This document shows positions 9,834 through 18,609 of a stretch of DNA of 64,000 nt, one piece after another. Numbering within the stretch: position 1 is the stretch's first letter; the number at the start of each line of letters is the position of its first letter. The stretch covers positions 62,001 to 126,000 of the forward strand of contig NZ_QSNT01000004.1 in assembly GCF_009498525.1 (NCBI RefSeq), given 5' to 3'. The DNA is from Rhizobium sp. ICMP 5592 (GTDB taxonomy: Bacteria; Pseudomonadota; Alphaproteobacteria; Rhizobiales; Rhizobiaceae). The notes below the pieces were generated by a model. The model searched no databases. It had not been told where the DNA came from and saw nothing but the letters and a program-made list of their open reading frames with translations. The translations under genes were made by a program, and so were the position numbers.

Positions 9834-11371
9834 TGGGGATCAGCCTCACGAACGGCAGCCCATGGGTTCTTTGGATGAACCATGCCGGACTTGACACCGT
9901 TACGATGGAGAACCGCCGAGGGAACAGCGAAGTTGACCGGGTAGAGCGTGTCATCGATGAGTTCGACGTTGAATTCGGAGGCGACGGTCGGCGCCACATC
10001 AGATGCGGCTGTCCGATTGACGCGGATAGTCGTACCGCTGGCGTCAACACGCGGACTGAGAAAGGCATCTTCCAGCGACAGGCCGTAAGCCGCAACATAG
10101 GTAAGAATCTGCGTCACGGCCGGAACGATCTGCCGGCCGCCGGCAGCGCCCAGTGCCAGCTCCGGCACGCCGTCGCGCGTCGCGATGATCGGAGACATAT
10201 TGGCAAGCGGCTTGCTGGCGGGCGCGATGGAGTTGGGCTGGCCCGGACGCGGGTCGAACCACATCATGCCGTTGTTGAGTGCAAATCCCGTCTCCGGCAC
10301 CACGACCTTCGAGCCGAAGCGCGACAGCAGCGTGTTCGTGAGCGAAACCATGGTGCCATCGGCATCGACAACACTGAGATGGCTGGTACAGCTTTCCCCG
10401 GCGGCATGACCGAGATGCTTGAGCCGATATTCGCTGGCGCGTCTGATTGCGCAGGCAAAGGCCAGAGCCGCGGTCCCGCCGAGGGGCTTATTCTTCGGCA
10501 AGCTGGTCTCCAGTTCGGACAATGCCGCGCAGAGTGTCGGACCACCCGAAAGCTCCGGCACGGCATGGACGACAAGGCCCTTGAATTCCTGCGTCAACGG
10601 CGGCAGCCAGCGCGGCGCATAGTCGGCGAAATCCTGCTCCGAAAGCACCGAGCCGCCCCCGGCAAGCCCCTTGATTAGTTGATCGGCAAGCTCGCCTTCA
10701 TAGAAATCGCGCGGGCCGGCAGCAGCCAACCGTTCCAATGTCTTCGCCTTTGCCTTCATCGGCAAAAAGGCTTTGCGTCCAGCCTCCGGCACCCGCGGGA
10801 CACGGCCATTGTGCAGGAACAGTTCCGAAGCTGCCGGAAATTGTGCAAGGTTGGCCCCATCGATCGCCAGCGCCAGCGCTGTATACCAATCGAGCTGCAG
10901 GCCGCGATGCGCCTCCTCGATGGCCGGTGCCAAGGCATCGGCCCAGGAGATGGTGCCAAAACGGTCAAGCGCCTCGGCAAAACCGGCAATGGCGCCCGGC
11001 ACGCAGATTGAGCTGTAGCCGATCAGATTGCGGTCGCCTTCGACCGATGGCCAATCGAACCAGTCACCATCGCGGCCGGGAACCAGCGGATAATCGGCGG
11101 GATTGATTGCGGCGGGCGAGATCACATTGAAGTCGAGGACATCCACCGCGCCACCGGCATCGGCACGAACCATGAAACCACCGCCGCCAATACCCGACAG
11201 CCACGGCTCTACGACACTGAGGGTAAGTGCCGTCGTCACTGCCGCATCGATGGCATTGCCGCCCGCCGAAAGCACAGCTGCTCCAGCCTCCGCCGCACGC
11301 CAATTCTGGCAGGCCACCAGGCCATGTCTGCTGCGCGTTTCATGCTTGCCGATCTGCCAGGTTTCACTCAT
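9830..11371 (-). CDS. Gamma-glutamyltransferase (Ntn-hydrolase), apparently without a signal peptide
   Basis: Cleaves or transfers gamma-glutamyl groups from glutathione and related peptides after autocatalytic self-cleavage. The nucleophile threonine is present at about T329 (CTSHLSVVD), matching the TTHYSVVD motif of known enzymes, and the N-terminal GNAIDAAVTTALTL and GIGGGGF segments are conserved. The length of 513 aa is slightly short because there is no export signal; most bacterial GGTs are periplasmic. Position in a peptide-importer operon and a predicted cytosolic location suggest it acts on peptides after uptake. A 21-codon ORF overlaps its start codon. Confidence 0.85.
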
Positions 11372-11433
11372 GCGCGCGTTCCAGAGTGTGAGGGCGAAAA
11401 GCTATCACGAGGCTCGACCGTATCCTGGGCCAT
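11368..11433 (-). CDS. Possible 21-codon leader ORF coupled to gamma-glutamyltransferase
   Basis: An ATG at 11433 is preceded by a very good ribosome site (AAGGAGAAAAGGAC), better than that of the downstream enzyme gene. The ORF of 21 codons ends in a TGA that overlaps the enzyme's ATG (ATGA). The peptide is hydrophilic, begins MAQDTVEPRDSF and resembles nothing I know. It may serve only to bring ribosomes to the enzyme start, or may mark a frameshifted N-terminal extension of the enzyme. Confidence 0.45.
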   Translation of the reverse strand: MAQDTVEPRDSFSPSHSGTRA

Positions 11434-11452
11434 GTCCTTTTCTCCTTCCGAC

Positions 11453-12253
11453 TTACAGCGGCTTCTTCTTTGCCTGGTAGACGGCAAGCGACCCAATGGA
11501 ATTGCCGCCGTCGGCCGCCAGCGTCGAGCCGGTGATATAGGCGGCGGCATCCGAGGCGAGAAAGAGGACAGCATTGGCCGCATCGGTCGGCTGCGAGGGG
11601 CGGCCGAGCGGGATGTTGCCCAGCACGCTTTCGATATGCTCCTGTGTCAGATGGCTGACTTCGCTGCCGGGCGCAAAGCCGGGCTCGACGATGTTGACCC
11701 GAATGCCGAACTCAGCAAGCTCGATGGCAAGGCCCTTGTTCAGCCGGTCAAGCGCCGTCTTGGAAACACAATAAGGCACGACGCTGCGCCGCATCTTGCG
11801 TGCCGCACCGGAGGAGATGTTGATGATCGAGCCCTTGACGCCCTGATCGATCATCTGACGCGCGACACCCTGCGACAGCAGGAAGGGCGCGCGCAGATTG
11901 ATGCCGAAAATCTTATCCCAATCGTCGGCATTGATATCAAGGAGAAAACCGGATGGATAAATCCCGGCATTGTTGACCAGAACGTCGGCCGCGCCCCAAT
12001 TTTTGGCGATGTAGGCGAGCAATGCCTTGATATCACCGTCCGATGTTAGGTCCGCCGCGAACTCCAAGTGCCCAGTACCAGCAAGGCTTTTGGCAGCGGC
12101 GTTGAGGCGGTCCGGGTCTTTGTCCGTCAGAAGGACGCGCGCACCGGCATTTGCAAAGGCCTGCGCAATCCAGCCGCCGAAGATACCCGCTGCGCCCGTG
12201 ATGACGACGCGTTTCCCTTTGAAATCCTCTGAAAAATCAACCATGTGACTCAA
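11453..12253 (-). CDS. Short-chain dehydrogenase/reductase (SDR family)
   Basis: NAD(P)-dependent oxidoreductase with a Rossmann fold, 266 aa. The cofactor motif TGAAGIFG is near residue 19, NNAG follows at about 90, the catalytic serine lies in NISSGAA, and the catalytic pair is in YCVSK. An acidic residue after beta-2 (LLTDKD) suggests NAD rather than NADP. The likely start is a TTG at 12253 that overlaps the permease stop (TTGA) and has GGAG three bases away; an ATG at 12244 is the alternative. It sits inside the peptide-importer operon. Its substrate is unknown. Confidence 0.85.
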   Translation of the reverse strand: MSHMVDFSEDFKGKRVVITGAAGIFGGWIAQAFANAGARVLLTDKDPDRLNAAAKSLAGTGHLEFAADLTSDGDIKALLAYIAKNWGAADVLVNNAGIYPSGFLLDINADDWDKIFGINLRAPFLLSQGVARQMIDQGVKGSIINISSGAARKMRRSVVPYCVSKTALDRLNKGLAIELAEFGIRVNIVEPGFAPGSEVSHLTQEHIESVLGNIPLGRPSQPTDAANAVLFLASDAAAYITGSTLAADGGNSIGSLAVYQAKKKPL

Positions 12254-13107
12254 CTGCTCCGTGGGTCGAGGCGATCACGCAGGTGATCGCCGATGAAATT
12301 GACGGAAAGAACGAGAAGAAAGAGTGCTGCACCGGGCATGACCGAAAGCCACCAGGCTGTTGCTACATAATTACGCCCGGTCGAAAGCATCGCGCCCCAG
12401 CTTGCCGTCGGCGGCTGCACGCCGAGGCCAAGGAAGGAAAGGCCTGCTTCGAACAGCACCATCAGCCCGAATTCAAGCGTAGCGACGACGATCAGCCCGC
12501 CGGCGATATTCGGCAGGACATGCCGCCAAAGGACGCGAAACCAACCCGCTCCCATGAACCGCGACAGGCGCAGATAGGGCATATTGGCAACCGTCAGCGT
12601 CTGGCCGTAGGCAACGCGCGCATAGCGCGGCCAGCGGGTCAGCGCCAGGATCAGCACGACGTTCAAAAGACCGGGGCCAAGCACGGCAACTGTGATGATC
12701 GCCAGAAGGATAGCGGGCACGGAAAGGACGATATCGACCAGACGCATAATCAGTGTCTCGGTCCAGCCGCGGTAGAACGCGGCGAGCATACCGATGACGG
12801 AGCCGAAAACTCCCGATAGCAGCACGGAGGCAACGGCGACGAACAGCGAGACCCGAGCACCGTAGATCAGGCGGCTGAGCGTATCGCGTCCCAGTTCATC
12901 GGAGCCGATCAGATAGAGCGTGTTGCGCGCCACCGTACCCGGCGGCTTCAACCGGCCGAGGAGATTTTGCGTATTCGGATCGTGCGGCGCGATCAGCGGC
13001 GCAAAGATCGCCATCAACACGATCAAAGCCAGGACGACGACCGAGATCACGACGCCTGTGGGTGTGCGGCGAATAAGTCTTGCCGATCCGGCGGCCGAAA
13101 CACTCAT
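12250..13107 (-). CDS. Peptide ABC transporter permease (DppC-like)
   Basis: Inner-membrane subunit, 285 aa, with about six membrane spans starting near residue 15 (VVISVVVLALIVLMAIFAPLIAPHDP). It has the OppC/DppC N-terminal motif LIGSDELGRDTLSRLIYGARVSL and the ATPase-docking loop LRLSRFMGAGWFRVLWRHVLPN. The start overlaps the DppB-like gene by four bases. It should form the channel together with that protein. Confidence 0.9.
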   Translation of the reverse strand: MSVSAAGSARLIRRTPTGVVISVVVLALIVLMAIFAPLIAPHDPNTQNLLGRLKPPGTVARNTLYLIGSDELGRDTLSRLIYGARVSLFVAVASVLLSGVFGSVIGMLAAFYRGWTETLIMRLVDIVLSVPAILLAIITVAVLGPGLLNVVLILALTRWPRYARVAYGQTLTVANMPYLRLSRFMGAGWFRVLWRHVLPNIAGGLIVVATLEFGLMVLFEAGLSFLGLGVQPPTASWGAMLSTGRNYVATAWWLSVMPGAALFLLVLSVNFIGDHLRDRLDPRSS

Positions 13108-14033
13108 GCCTGCCTCCCGGAGAGACGAATGCGCGGATCGATGACGCTGTAGAGAACATCGGCGAGAAGATTGAGAAGAATGGCGGCAGCGGCGCCGAGC
13201 AGCACGACGCCCTGCACGATCGGGAAATCCCGCGCACTGATTGCCTGTATCGTCAACTGGCCAAGGCCCGGCCAGGCAAACACGGTCTCGATGATGATCG
13301 CGCCGGTCAACAGATTAGCGATTTCGAGCGCCGATATCGTCACCAGCGGCACGGCCGCGTTGCGCAGCAAATGACGTATGACGATCCGCGCCGTCGACAG
13401 GCCCTTGGCATGGCCGGTGCGGACATAGTCCTTCTCCAGCTCATCCAAAACGGCAGTGCGGGCGACACGGGCGAAGGTCGCCATCGACAGGAAGCCCAAA
13501 GCGAAAGCTGGCATCAGCAGGCTTGTCATGCCGCTTGCTCCTGACGTCGGCAGCCATCGTAGCACTACACCGAATAGCATGATGAGCAGAATGGACGTCC
13601 AGAAGGTCGGCATCGATTGACCGATCAGCACGAAGCTCATCAGCCAGCGCGATTCCCAGGAATGACGGCGGACGGCGATGAGAACGCCGATCGGCACACC
13701 AAGACCGAGCGCCACAACCAAGGCGCCCGACGCCAGCGACAAGGTGTAGGGAATACGGCTGCCAATGATATCCAGCACCGGTAGATGCTGAACATAGGAT
13801 TGACCGAGATCGAAGCGTAGCAAGCCTGTCAGGAAACGGAGATATTGAAGATAGAGCGGTTGATCAAAGCCGAGGGCTGCCCGCATGATGTCGATATCGG
13901 TCTTGCTTGCATCCGGCGGCACGAGCAGCAACACGGGATCGCCGGTCAGCCGTTGCAGAAAGAAGACGAGCGTCACCACGCCGAACAAAGCGACGAGGGC
14001 CTGCAATAGACGCTTGGCAATGAATGCAGGCAC
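13104..14033 (-). CDS. Peptide ABC transporter permease (DppB-like)
   Basis: Inner-membrane subunit, 309 aa. The first span is near residues 10-27 and is followed by the typical GDPV motif (LTGDPVLLLVPPDAS). A docking loop lies at YVRTGHAKGLSTARIVIRHLLRN. It is the first transporter gene after the GntR regulator, 45 bases downstream of it, and is followed directly by the DppC-like gene with an ATGA overlap. Confidence 0.9.
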   Translation of the reverse strand: MPAFIAKRLLQALVALFGVVTLVFFLQRLTGDPVLLLVPPDASKTDIDIMRAALGFDQPLYLQYLRFLTGLLRFDLGQSYVQHLPVLDIIGSRIPYTLSLASGALVVALGLGVPIGVLIAVRRHSWESRWLMSFVLIGQSMPTFWTSILLIMLFGVVLRWLPTSGASGMTSLLMPAFALGFLSMATFARVARTAVLDELEKDYVRTGHAKGLSTARIVIRHLLRNAAVPLVTISALEIANLLTGAIIIETVFAWPGLGQLTIQAISARDFPIVQGVVLLGAAAAILLNLLADVLYSVIDPRIRLSGRQA

Positions 14034-14078
14034 GTCTTGCTCCTGTTATTGGAGATCGCAGAAAAACTGAAGGAGGCG

Positions 14079-14864
14079 CTAGCTGGCCCGCTTCGGGTTG
14101 ACTTCGCCCTTGAATAAAGCGGTTGCGGGCAAATCCGCCGCCGGCGCCCTCACCCTCTTCGAAGGCACCTCGACAGCGACAACGTCGGCTTCCAGAAACC
14201 GCGCCTGGGCAAACCGCGCGAAGGTCTCGCAGATCTCCGCCAGACATTCGCGCGCCGCCTGCCCACGGCCTGAGCGCTTGGCATCGACAAAGGCACCCCA
14301 ATCGGCCAGCGGCAATTTCTGACTGCCCTTTGCCTCGAGGAAACCGACATAACATTCTGATTTATCCCAGAGATTCTCGAGCCAGCCGGCAATTAGCGGC
14401 GCCCTCATGTGCGTCGCCAGCAAATGCTTTAATTGGCGCTCATAACGTCGCGCCAGAACGATCTGCTCATCCAGGCCGGCGGCGTGTGCGGCAGCCAAAG
14501 CCGCATGCATGTCGCACAACGTCTCCAGGCGCCTGAATTCTTCCGGCGGAAGTTCAACATCCGCCAGCAGCGGTTCCAATTGGCGACGGCCGAGGATCAC
14601 CTCCCGCAGACCGATGGCGGTGATCGGCGTTACCTTCCAGCCACTGCGTGGCTGGGACGAAACGAAGCCGGCATGCGCCAGCCGGGCAAGAGCCGCACGC
14701 ACAATCCCGCGTCCCACGCCATAGTCCTTGCAAATCTCGATCTCAGACAACCGCTCGCCGGGCGCAAGCGCGCCGGAAATGATGGCGTGCCTCAGCCTGT
14801 CCTCGGCAATCGAGACAGCATCCGGCATGCCGGTCGGCAGAAAGGGGCTTTGAGTATCGAACAT
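14079..14864 (-). CDS. GntR-family (FCD) transcriptional regulator
   Basis: DNA-binding regulator of 261 aa. The winged helix spans about residues 18-80, with ERLSEIEICKDYGVGRGIVRAAL as the recognition region. A helical ligand-binding domain follows; its C-terminal 40 residues are basic and probably disordered. Most FCD proteins read SRTPVREAL here, and this one has GRGIVRAAL, a small departure in the recognition helix. It heads the minus-strand operon encoding the peptide importer and gamma-glutamyltransferase, so it likely controls itself and that operon. Confidence 0.82.
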   Translation of the reverse strand: MFDTQSPFLPTGMPDAVSIAEDRLRHAIISGALAPGERLSEIEICKDYGVGRGIVRAALARLAHAGFVSSQPRSGWKVTPITAIGLREVILGRRQLEPLLADVELPPEEFRRLETLCDMHAALAAAHAAGLDEQIVLARRYERQLKHLLATHMRAPLIAGWLENLWDKSECYVGFLEAKGSQKLPLADWGAFVDAKRSGRGQAARECLAEICETFARFAQARFLEADVVAVEVPSKRVRAPAADLPATALFKGEVNPKRAS

Positions 14865-14983
14865 GGAAGCAAACTAACATCTCAGTTTTAGAGATTGAAG
14901 TGTCAGTTTTGCGCGAACGAGCGATATTGCGGACTATTTTGCTGAGCCAGGGGTCTGTTCGGGAAAAAATCGGCAATGAAATT

Positions 14984-15019
14984 GACCGCGCCATCCTTCG
15001 ATCGAAAGATGGCGCGGTC
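14984..15019. terminator. Long inverted repeat downstream of the GDPD gene
   Basis: GACCGCGCCATC and GATGGCGCGGTC form a perfect twelve-base stem; the loop itself contains the palindrome TTCGATCGAA. A run of six T (minus strand) occurs between the GDPD stop and this stem, not after it. It probably ends the minus-strand GDPD operon, but is not a textbook intrinsic terminator. Confidence 0.5.
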
Positions 15020-15039
15020 ATAGCCGGAAAAAAGCCGGC

Positions 15040-15852
15040 TCAGCCTTCAAGCTCGGCGGCGCTTCTGCTCAGCATGCAAAGGAAGTCCACATCGTCACCG
15101 ATCAGGCCGTCAATCAGCCTGTCTTTGACGCAACGCCGGATCATGGGAAGCGGGTCCCGGCCGCTCTGCCAGAACTTCGCAATCCGTTCCGGCAGCGGCA
15201 GGCTCAGGCGCACCGCAATCCCAGCTTCCTGCAAGGCCTCCGCATCGGCGCGGTGAAAGTAGTTCAGTTCCAGCGAAACGCCGTCGATACCGCCTGAACG
15301 CATGGAGTTGATCAGATCCACCGGACGATGATGCAGGATCGCCTCGGTCTGCAAGCGCGGCTCAATTTCCTTCACGCGGCGCAGATCGAGATGATCGAAT
15401 GAGGAGATGGCGACATGATTAAACGCGTCCATATCGCGCAACGTGCCGATCATGACATCGGCGAGCCGATCGGCGCGCTCACGCTCCTTCATCTCGATGG
15501 CAAGGCGTGTGTCGGTCTGCTTGGCCCAGGCGACCGCTTCGGCAAGCGTCGGCGCACGAATGCCGGCAAAGCGGGGATCGAATTTCGCACCAGCATCCAG
15601 CGCCAGAATATCGTCGAGATTACGATCGCCGACAAAGCCCCAACCGTTCGTGGTGCGATCCAGCGTCCGATCGTGCATGACGACGATCTTGTCGTCGCGG
15701 GTCAGCATCAGATCAATCTCGCTCTCATTAGCACCGGCATCCACGCCCTTCTGAAACGCGAGAATGGTGTTTTCCGGAAAATGCCGGCTGAAACCGCGAT
15801 GGGCGGCAATGCGAAGCGATCCGTGGCGGGCGGCATGAAGAGACAAAGGCAC
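15040..15852 (-). CDS. Glycerophosphodiester phosphodiesterase family protein (GDPD)
   Basis: Metal-dependent phosphodiesterase with a TIM-barrel fold, 270 aa. Catalytic features are present: H18 and R19 in AAHRG, E27 in PENT, the E45/D47 pair in SEIDLML, and H60 in VMHDRTLDRTTNG. No signal peptide is seen, so it acts in the cytoplasm. The start is a GTG with AGGAG well placed upstream. It is the last gene of a LacI-controlled Dpp-type importer operon, which suggests the importer brings in a phosphodiester that this enzyme splits. Confidence 0.88.
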   Translation of the reverse strand: MPLSLHAARHGSLRIAAHRGFSRHFPENTILAFQKGVDAGANESEIDLMLTRDDKIVVMHDRTLDRTTNGWGFVGDRNLDDILALDAGAKFDPRFAGIRAPTLAEAVAWAKQTDTRLAIEMKERERADRLADVMIGTLRDMDAFNHVAISSFDHLDLRRVKEIEPRLQTEAILHHRPVDLINSMRSGGIDGVSLELNYFHRADAEALQEAGIAVRLSLPLPERIAKFWQSGRDPLPMIRRCVKDRLIDGLIGDDVDFLCMLSRSAAELEG

Positions 15853-15892
15853 AGGAATTCTCCTTGAATATTAGACAGTTATTGCTGGAAGC

Positions 15893-16780
15893 TCAGTGCA
15901 GCGTCGGATCGAGAGCATCGCGCAGATAGTCACCGATCAGGCTGATCGACAGCGACAGCAGGAAGATCACGAGCCCCGGCAGCATCGAGATCCACCATTC
16001 GGTCATCATGTAATCGCGTCCCGATCCCACCATGCTGCCGAGGCTGACTAGCGGCGGCTGGATGCCCAGCCCAAGGAAGCTCAACACCGATTCCTGCAGC
16101 AGGATTTCCGGTAGCACGACCGTCAGGTTGACCAGCACCACCGAAAGTATGTTCGGCAGCACATGCATGAATGCGATGCGCGCGGTGCTCGCGCCATTAC
16201 GCTTCAGCGCCGCGACATAGCCGCGCTCAAGCTCCAAACCGGCCATGGTGCGGACGAGCCGGGCATAGCGCTCCCAACCGTAGAGGCCAAGCAGCCCCAT
16301 GAAGAGCCAGAGGTTGTCGCCGAAGAAGGCAAGCACGGCGAGCGCGATGATCAGGAAGGGCATCGATGCCTGGAAATCCACGGCAACCCGGATCAGCATG
16401 TCGGCAAATCCGCGGCGAAAGGCGGCGAGCAGGCCGAGCATCGTGCCTAGAGTGACGCTGATCGCCGATGCACCAAGCGCGATCAGCAGACTCGTACGAA
16501 GTCCATAGAAAACGCGGCTCAGAATATCGCGGCCGAGTTCATCCGTGCCGAGAACATGCCGAAACGTGCCGCCGAACAGGAGCGGTGGCGCCTTGCGGGC
16601 ATGAAGATCGATCTGCGCAAAGCCATAGGGCGCAAGCACATTGGCAAAGACGGCAAACACAATGAAGGTGACGAGGACGATCACACAGATCGCGGTCATC
16701 AGATCCAGCCTGGCGCTGCGCGGCGATCTCCCGCCCTTGGCCTTGGTCAGATCGTCCACGCCGGTTGCGGCATTCGCCAT
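15893..16780 (-). CDS. Peptide-type ABC transporter permease (DppC-like)
   Basis: Inner-membrane subunit, 295 aa, with an approximately 30-residue polar N-terminus and then six membrane spans. It has the DppC hallmark LGTDELGRDILSRVFYGLRTSLL and a docking loop ALKRNGASTARIAFMHVLPN. It is the partner of the DppB-like protein encoded 24 bases upstream and is followed after 40 bases by the GDPD gene. Sequence differs clearly from the first importer in this window, so the two are not recent duplicates. Confidence 0.9.
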   Translation of the reverse strand: MANAATGVDDLTKAKGGRSPRSARLDLMTAICVIVLVTFIVFAVFANVLAPYGFAQIDLHARKAPPLLFGGTFRHVLGTDELGRDILSRVFYGLRTSLLIALGASAISVTLGTMLGLLAAFRRGFADMLIRVAVDFQASMPFLIIALAVLAFFGDNLWLFMGLLGLYGWERYARLVRTMAGLELERGYVAALKRNGASTARIAFMHVLPNILSVVLVNLTVVLPEILLQESVLSFLGLGIQPPLVSLGSMVGSGRDYMMTEWWISMLPGLVIFLLSLSISLIGDYLRDALDPTLH

Positions 16781-16804
16781 GGTGATACCTTTCGAAAATA
16801 CGGC

Positions 16805-17731
16805 TCAGGCCGCCGCGCGATGCCGCAGGCGCGGATCGGCGAGGATGTAGAGAAAGTCGATGAGCAAGTTGGCGCTCACCATGGTGGCGGTGACGAGAAT
16901 GACGATGGTCTGCACGACATTGAGATCGCGCTGCGCCACCGAGGAGACAAGAAAGCGGCCAACGCCAGGCCAGGCGTAGACGGTCTCGACCACCGCCGCC
17001 CCGCCGATCATGCCGCCGATCAGGAAGCCGAGCATGGTCAGGAGCGGCAAAGCCGCATTGGGCATGACATGCTGCCACAGCACGGCGCGCTCGCCGATCC
17101 GCTTGGCGCGGGCCGCCAGGATATAGCGCTGCCCAAGCACCTCCAGAGTGCTGGAACGGACGAAGCGGGCGATGATGCCGGCATTGTAGAGGCCGATGAC
17201 CAGAACCGGCATGACCAGATGCGCCGCCGTCGATCCACCGCCGCTCGGCAGCAGCCGCAGCGACACGGCAAACAGCTGGATCAGCAGAATGGCGATGAGA
17301 AAATTCGGGAGGGAATGCATCAGCACCGCCAGCGCCATGACGAAGCGGTCGATCAGGCTGCCGCGGTTCTGCGTTGCGAGAATACCAAGGGGCACACCCG
17401 CGCCGAATGCTACCGCAAGGGCAGCTCCCATCAGCTCCAAAGTGGCGGGAACCTTGGAGAAGACCAGCGTCAGCGCATTCTGCCCGTTCACCAGCGAGGT
17501 GCCGAAATCGCCGCGCAGAAGATGGCCGAGATAGGAGAAATACTGGATATAAAGCGGCTGATCGAGACCCCATTGCTGACGCATCAGTGCCACGACTTCC
17601 GGCGGTGTCTCGATCGGCAACAGCGAATGCAGGGGATCGCCGCTGACGCGCAGGATGATGAAAGTGAAGGTCACCGCGAGGAAAAGCGTGACGGTGGCCC
17701 TCAGAAGGGCGCGGATGACGGCCTGGAACAT
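16805..17731 (-). CDS. Peptide-type ABC transporter permease (DppB-like)
   Basis: Inner-membrane subunit, 308 aa. The first span lies at residues 8-28 and leads into the GDPL motif (VSGDPLHSLLPIETP). Docking loop: YILAARAKRIGERAVLWQHVMPN. The gene starts 11 bases after the DppF-like gene and is part of the LacI-controlled operon. Confidence 0.9.
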   Translation of the reverse strand: MFQAVIRALLRATVTLFLAVTFTFIILRVSGDPLHSLLPIETPPEVVALMRQQWGLDQPLYIQYFSYLGHLLRGDFGTSLVNGQNALTLVFSKVPATLELMGAALAVAFGAGVPLGILATQNRGSLIDRFVMALAVLMHSLPNFLIAILLIQLFAVSLRLLPSGGGSTAAHLVMPVLVIGLYNAGIIARFVRSSTLEVLGQRYILAARAKRIGERAVLWQHVMPNAALPLLTMLGFLIGGMIGGAAVVETVYAWPGVGRFLVSSVAQRDLNVVQTIVILVTATMVSANLLIDFLYILADPRLRHRAAA

Positions 17732-17742
17732 CGCGGGTCTCC

Positions 17743-18609
17743 CTAGAGCGTTTCGAGAACGGTATTTGCCTGGCGCATCCTCTGCCGGCGCCCGCGCGGG
17801 ACGGCGGCCAGAAGCTTCGCGGTGTAGGGATGCGCTGGGTTCGAGAAAACCTCTTCCGTGCGGCCGGTCTCGACGATCTCACCTGCTTCCATGATCGCCA
17901 CCCGATGGGATACGTGGCGCACGACCCGCACGTCATGGCTGATGAACAGCAACGAGAGACCGCGGGCACGCTGAAGTTCGAGTAAAAGGTTGAGAACCTG
18001 GGCCTGCACCGACACGTCGAGGGCCGACACCGGCTCGTCGCAGAGAAGAATTTGCGGCTCGACGATCAAAGCACGGGCGATGGCGACGCGCTGACGTTGA
18101 CCGCCGGAAAGCTGATGCGGGTATTTCTGCAATGCCAAGGCTGGAAGGCTGACGGCCTTGAACGTCTCGGCAGCCCGATCATGCCGGCTGGCGGGCTCGC
18201 CAATTCTATGAATCGCCAGCGTTTCCAGCATCTGGTGTCCCACTGTACGGCGCGGATCGAGCGCGCCCAATGTGTCTTGAGAGATCACCTGCAGGTGCTT
18301 TGCCAGCCCTCGCCTGTTCGGCTTCATCAGGTTGGCGAAGGATTGGCCGAACAGCTCGATATTTCCCGAGGTCGGCAACCTGTCGCCGCAAAGAAGCGAG
18401 GCGAGCGTTGACTTGCCGCAGCCGGATTCCCCGACCAGACCCAGCGTCTCGCCGGGCTTCAATTCCAGGCTCACGTCCTTGATCGCATGGAAACCCTGGG
18501 TTCGGCGCGGGAACAGGGAGAAACCGGACGAATAGGAGAATTGCAGGTTACGGGCGACGAGCGCGAGAGCCGCCCCGTTCCCATCCGACTGCTGTCTTGT
18601 CTCAGACAT
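17743..18609 (-). CDS. Peptide-type ABC transporter ATP-binding protein (DppF-like)
   Basis: ATPase of 288 aa with Walker A GESGCGKSTLA, signature LSGGQRQR and Walker B ILLCDEPVSALD. It lacks the C-terminal CxFxxRCP extension seen in most DppF proteins, ending soon after the HPYTAKLLAAVP motif. The ATG at 18609 is preferred over 18639: it overlaps the preceding ATPase stop by eight bases and removes an unlikely N-terminal stretch. It pairs with the DppD-like protein. Confidence 0.87.
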   Translation of the reverse strand: MSETRQQSDGNGAALALVARNLQFSYSSGFSLFPRRTQGFHAIKDVSLELKPGETLGLVGESGCGKSTLASLLCGDRLPTSGNIELFGQSFANLMKPNRRGLAKHLQVISQDTLGALDPRRTVGHQMLETLAIHRIGEPASRHDRAAETFKAVSLPALALQKYPHQLSGGQRQRVAIARALIVEPQILLCDEPVSALDVSVQAQVLNLLLELQRARGLSLLFISHDVRVVRHVSHRVAIMEAGEIVETGRTEEVFSNPAHPYTAKLLAAVPRGRRQRMRQANTVLETL

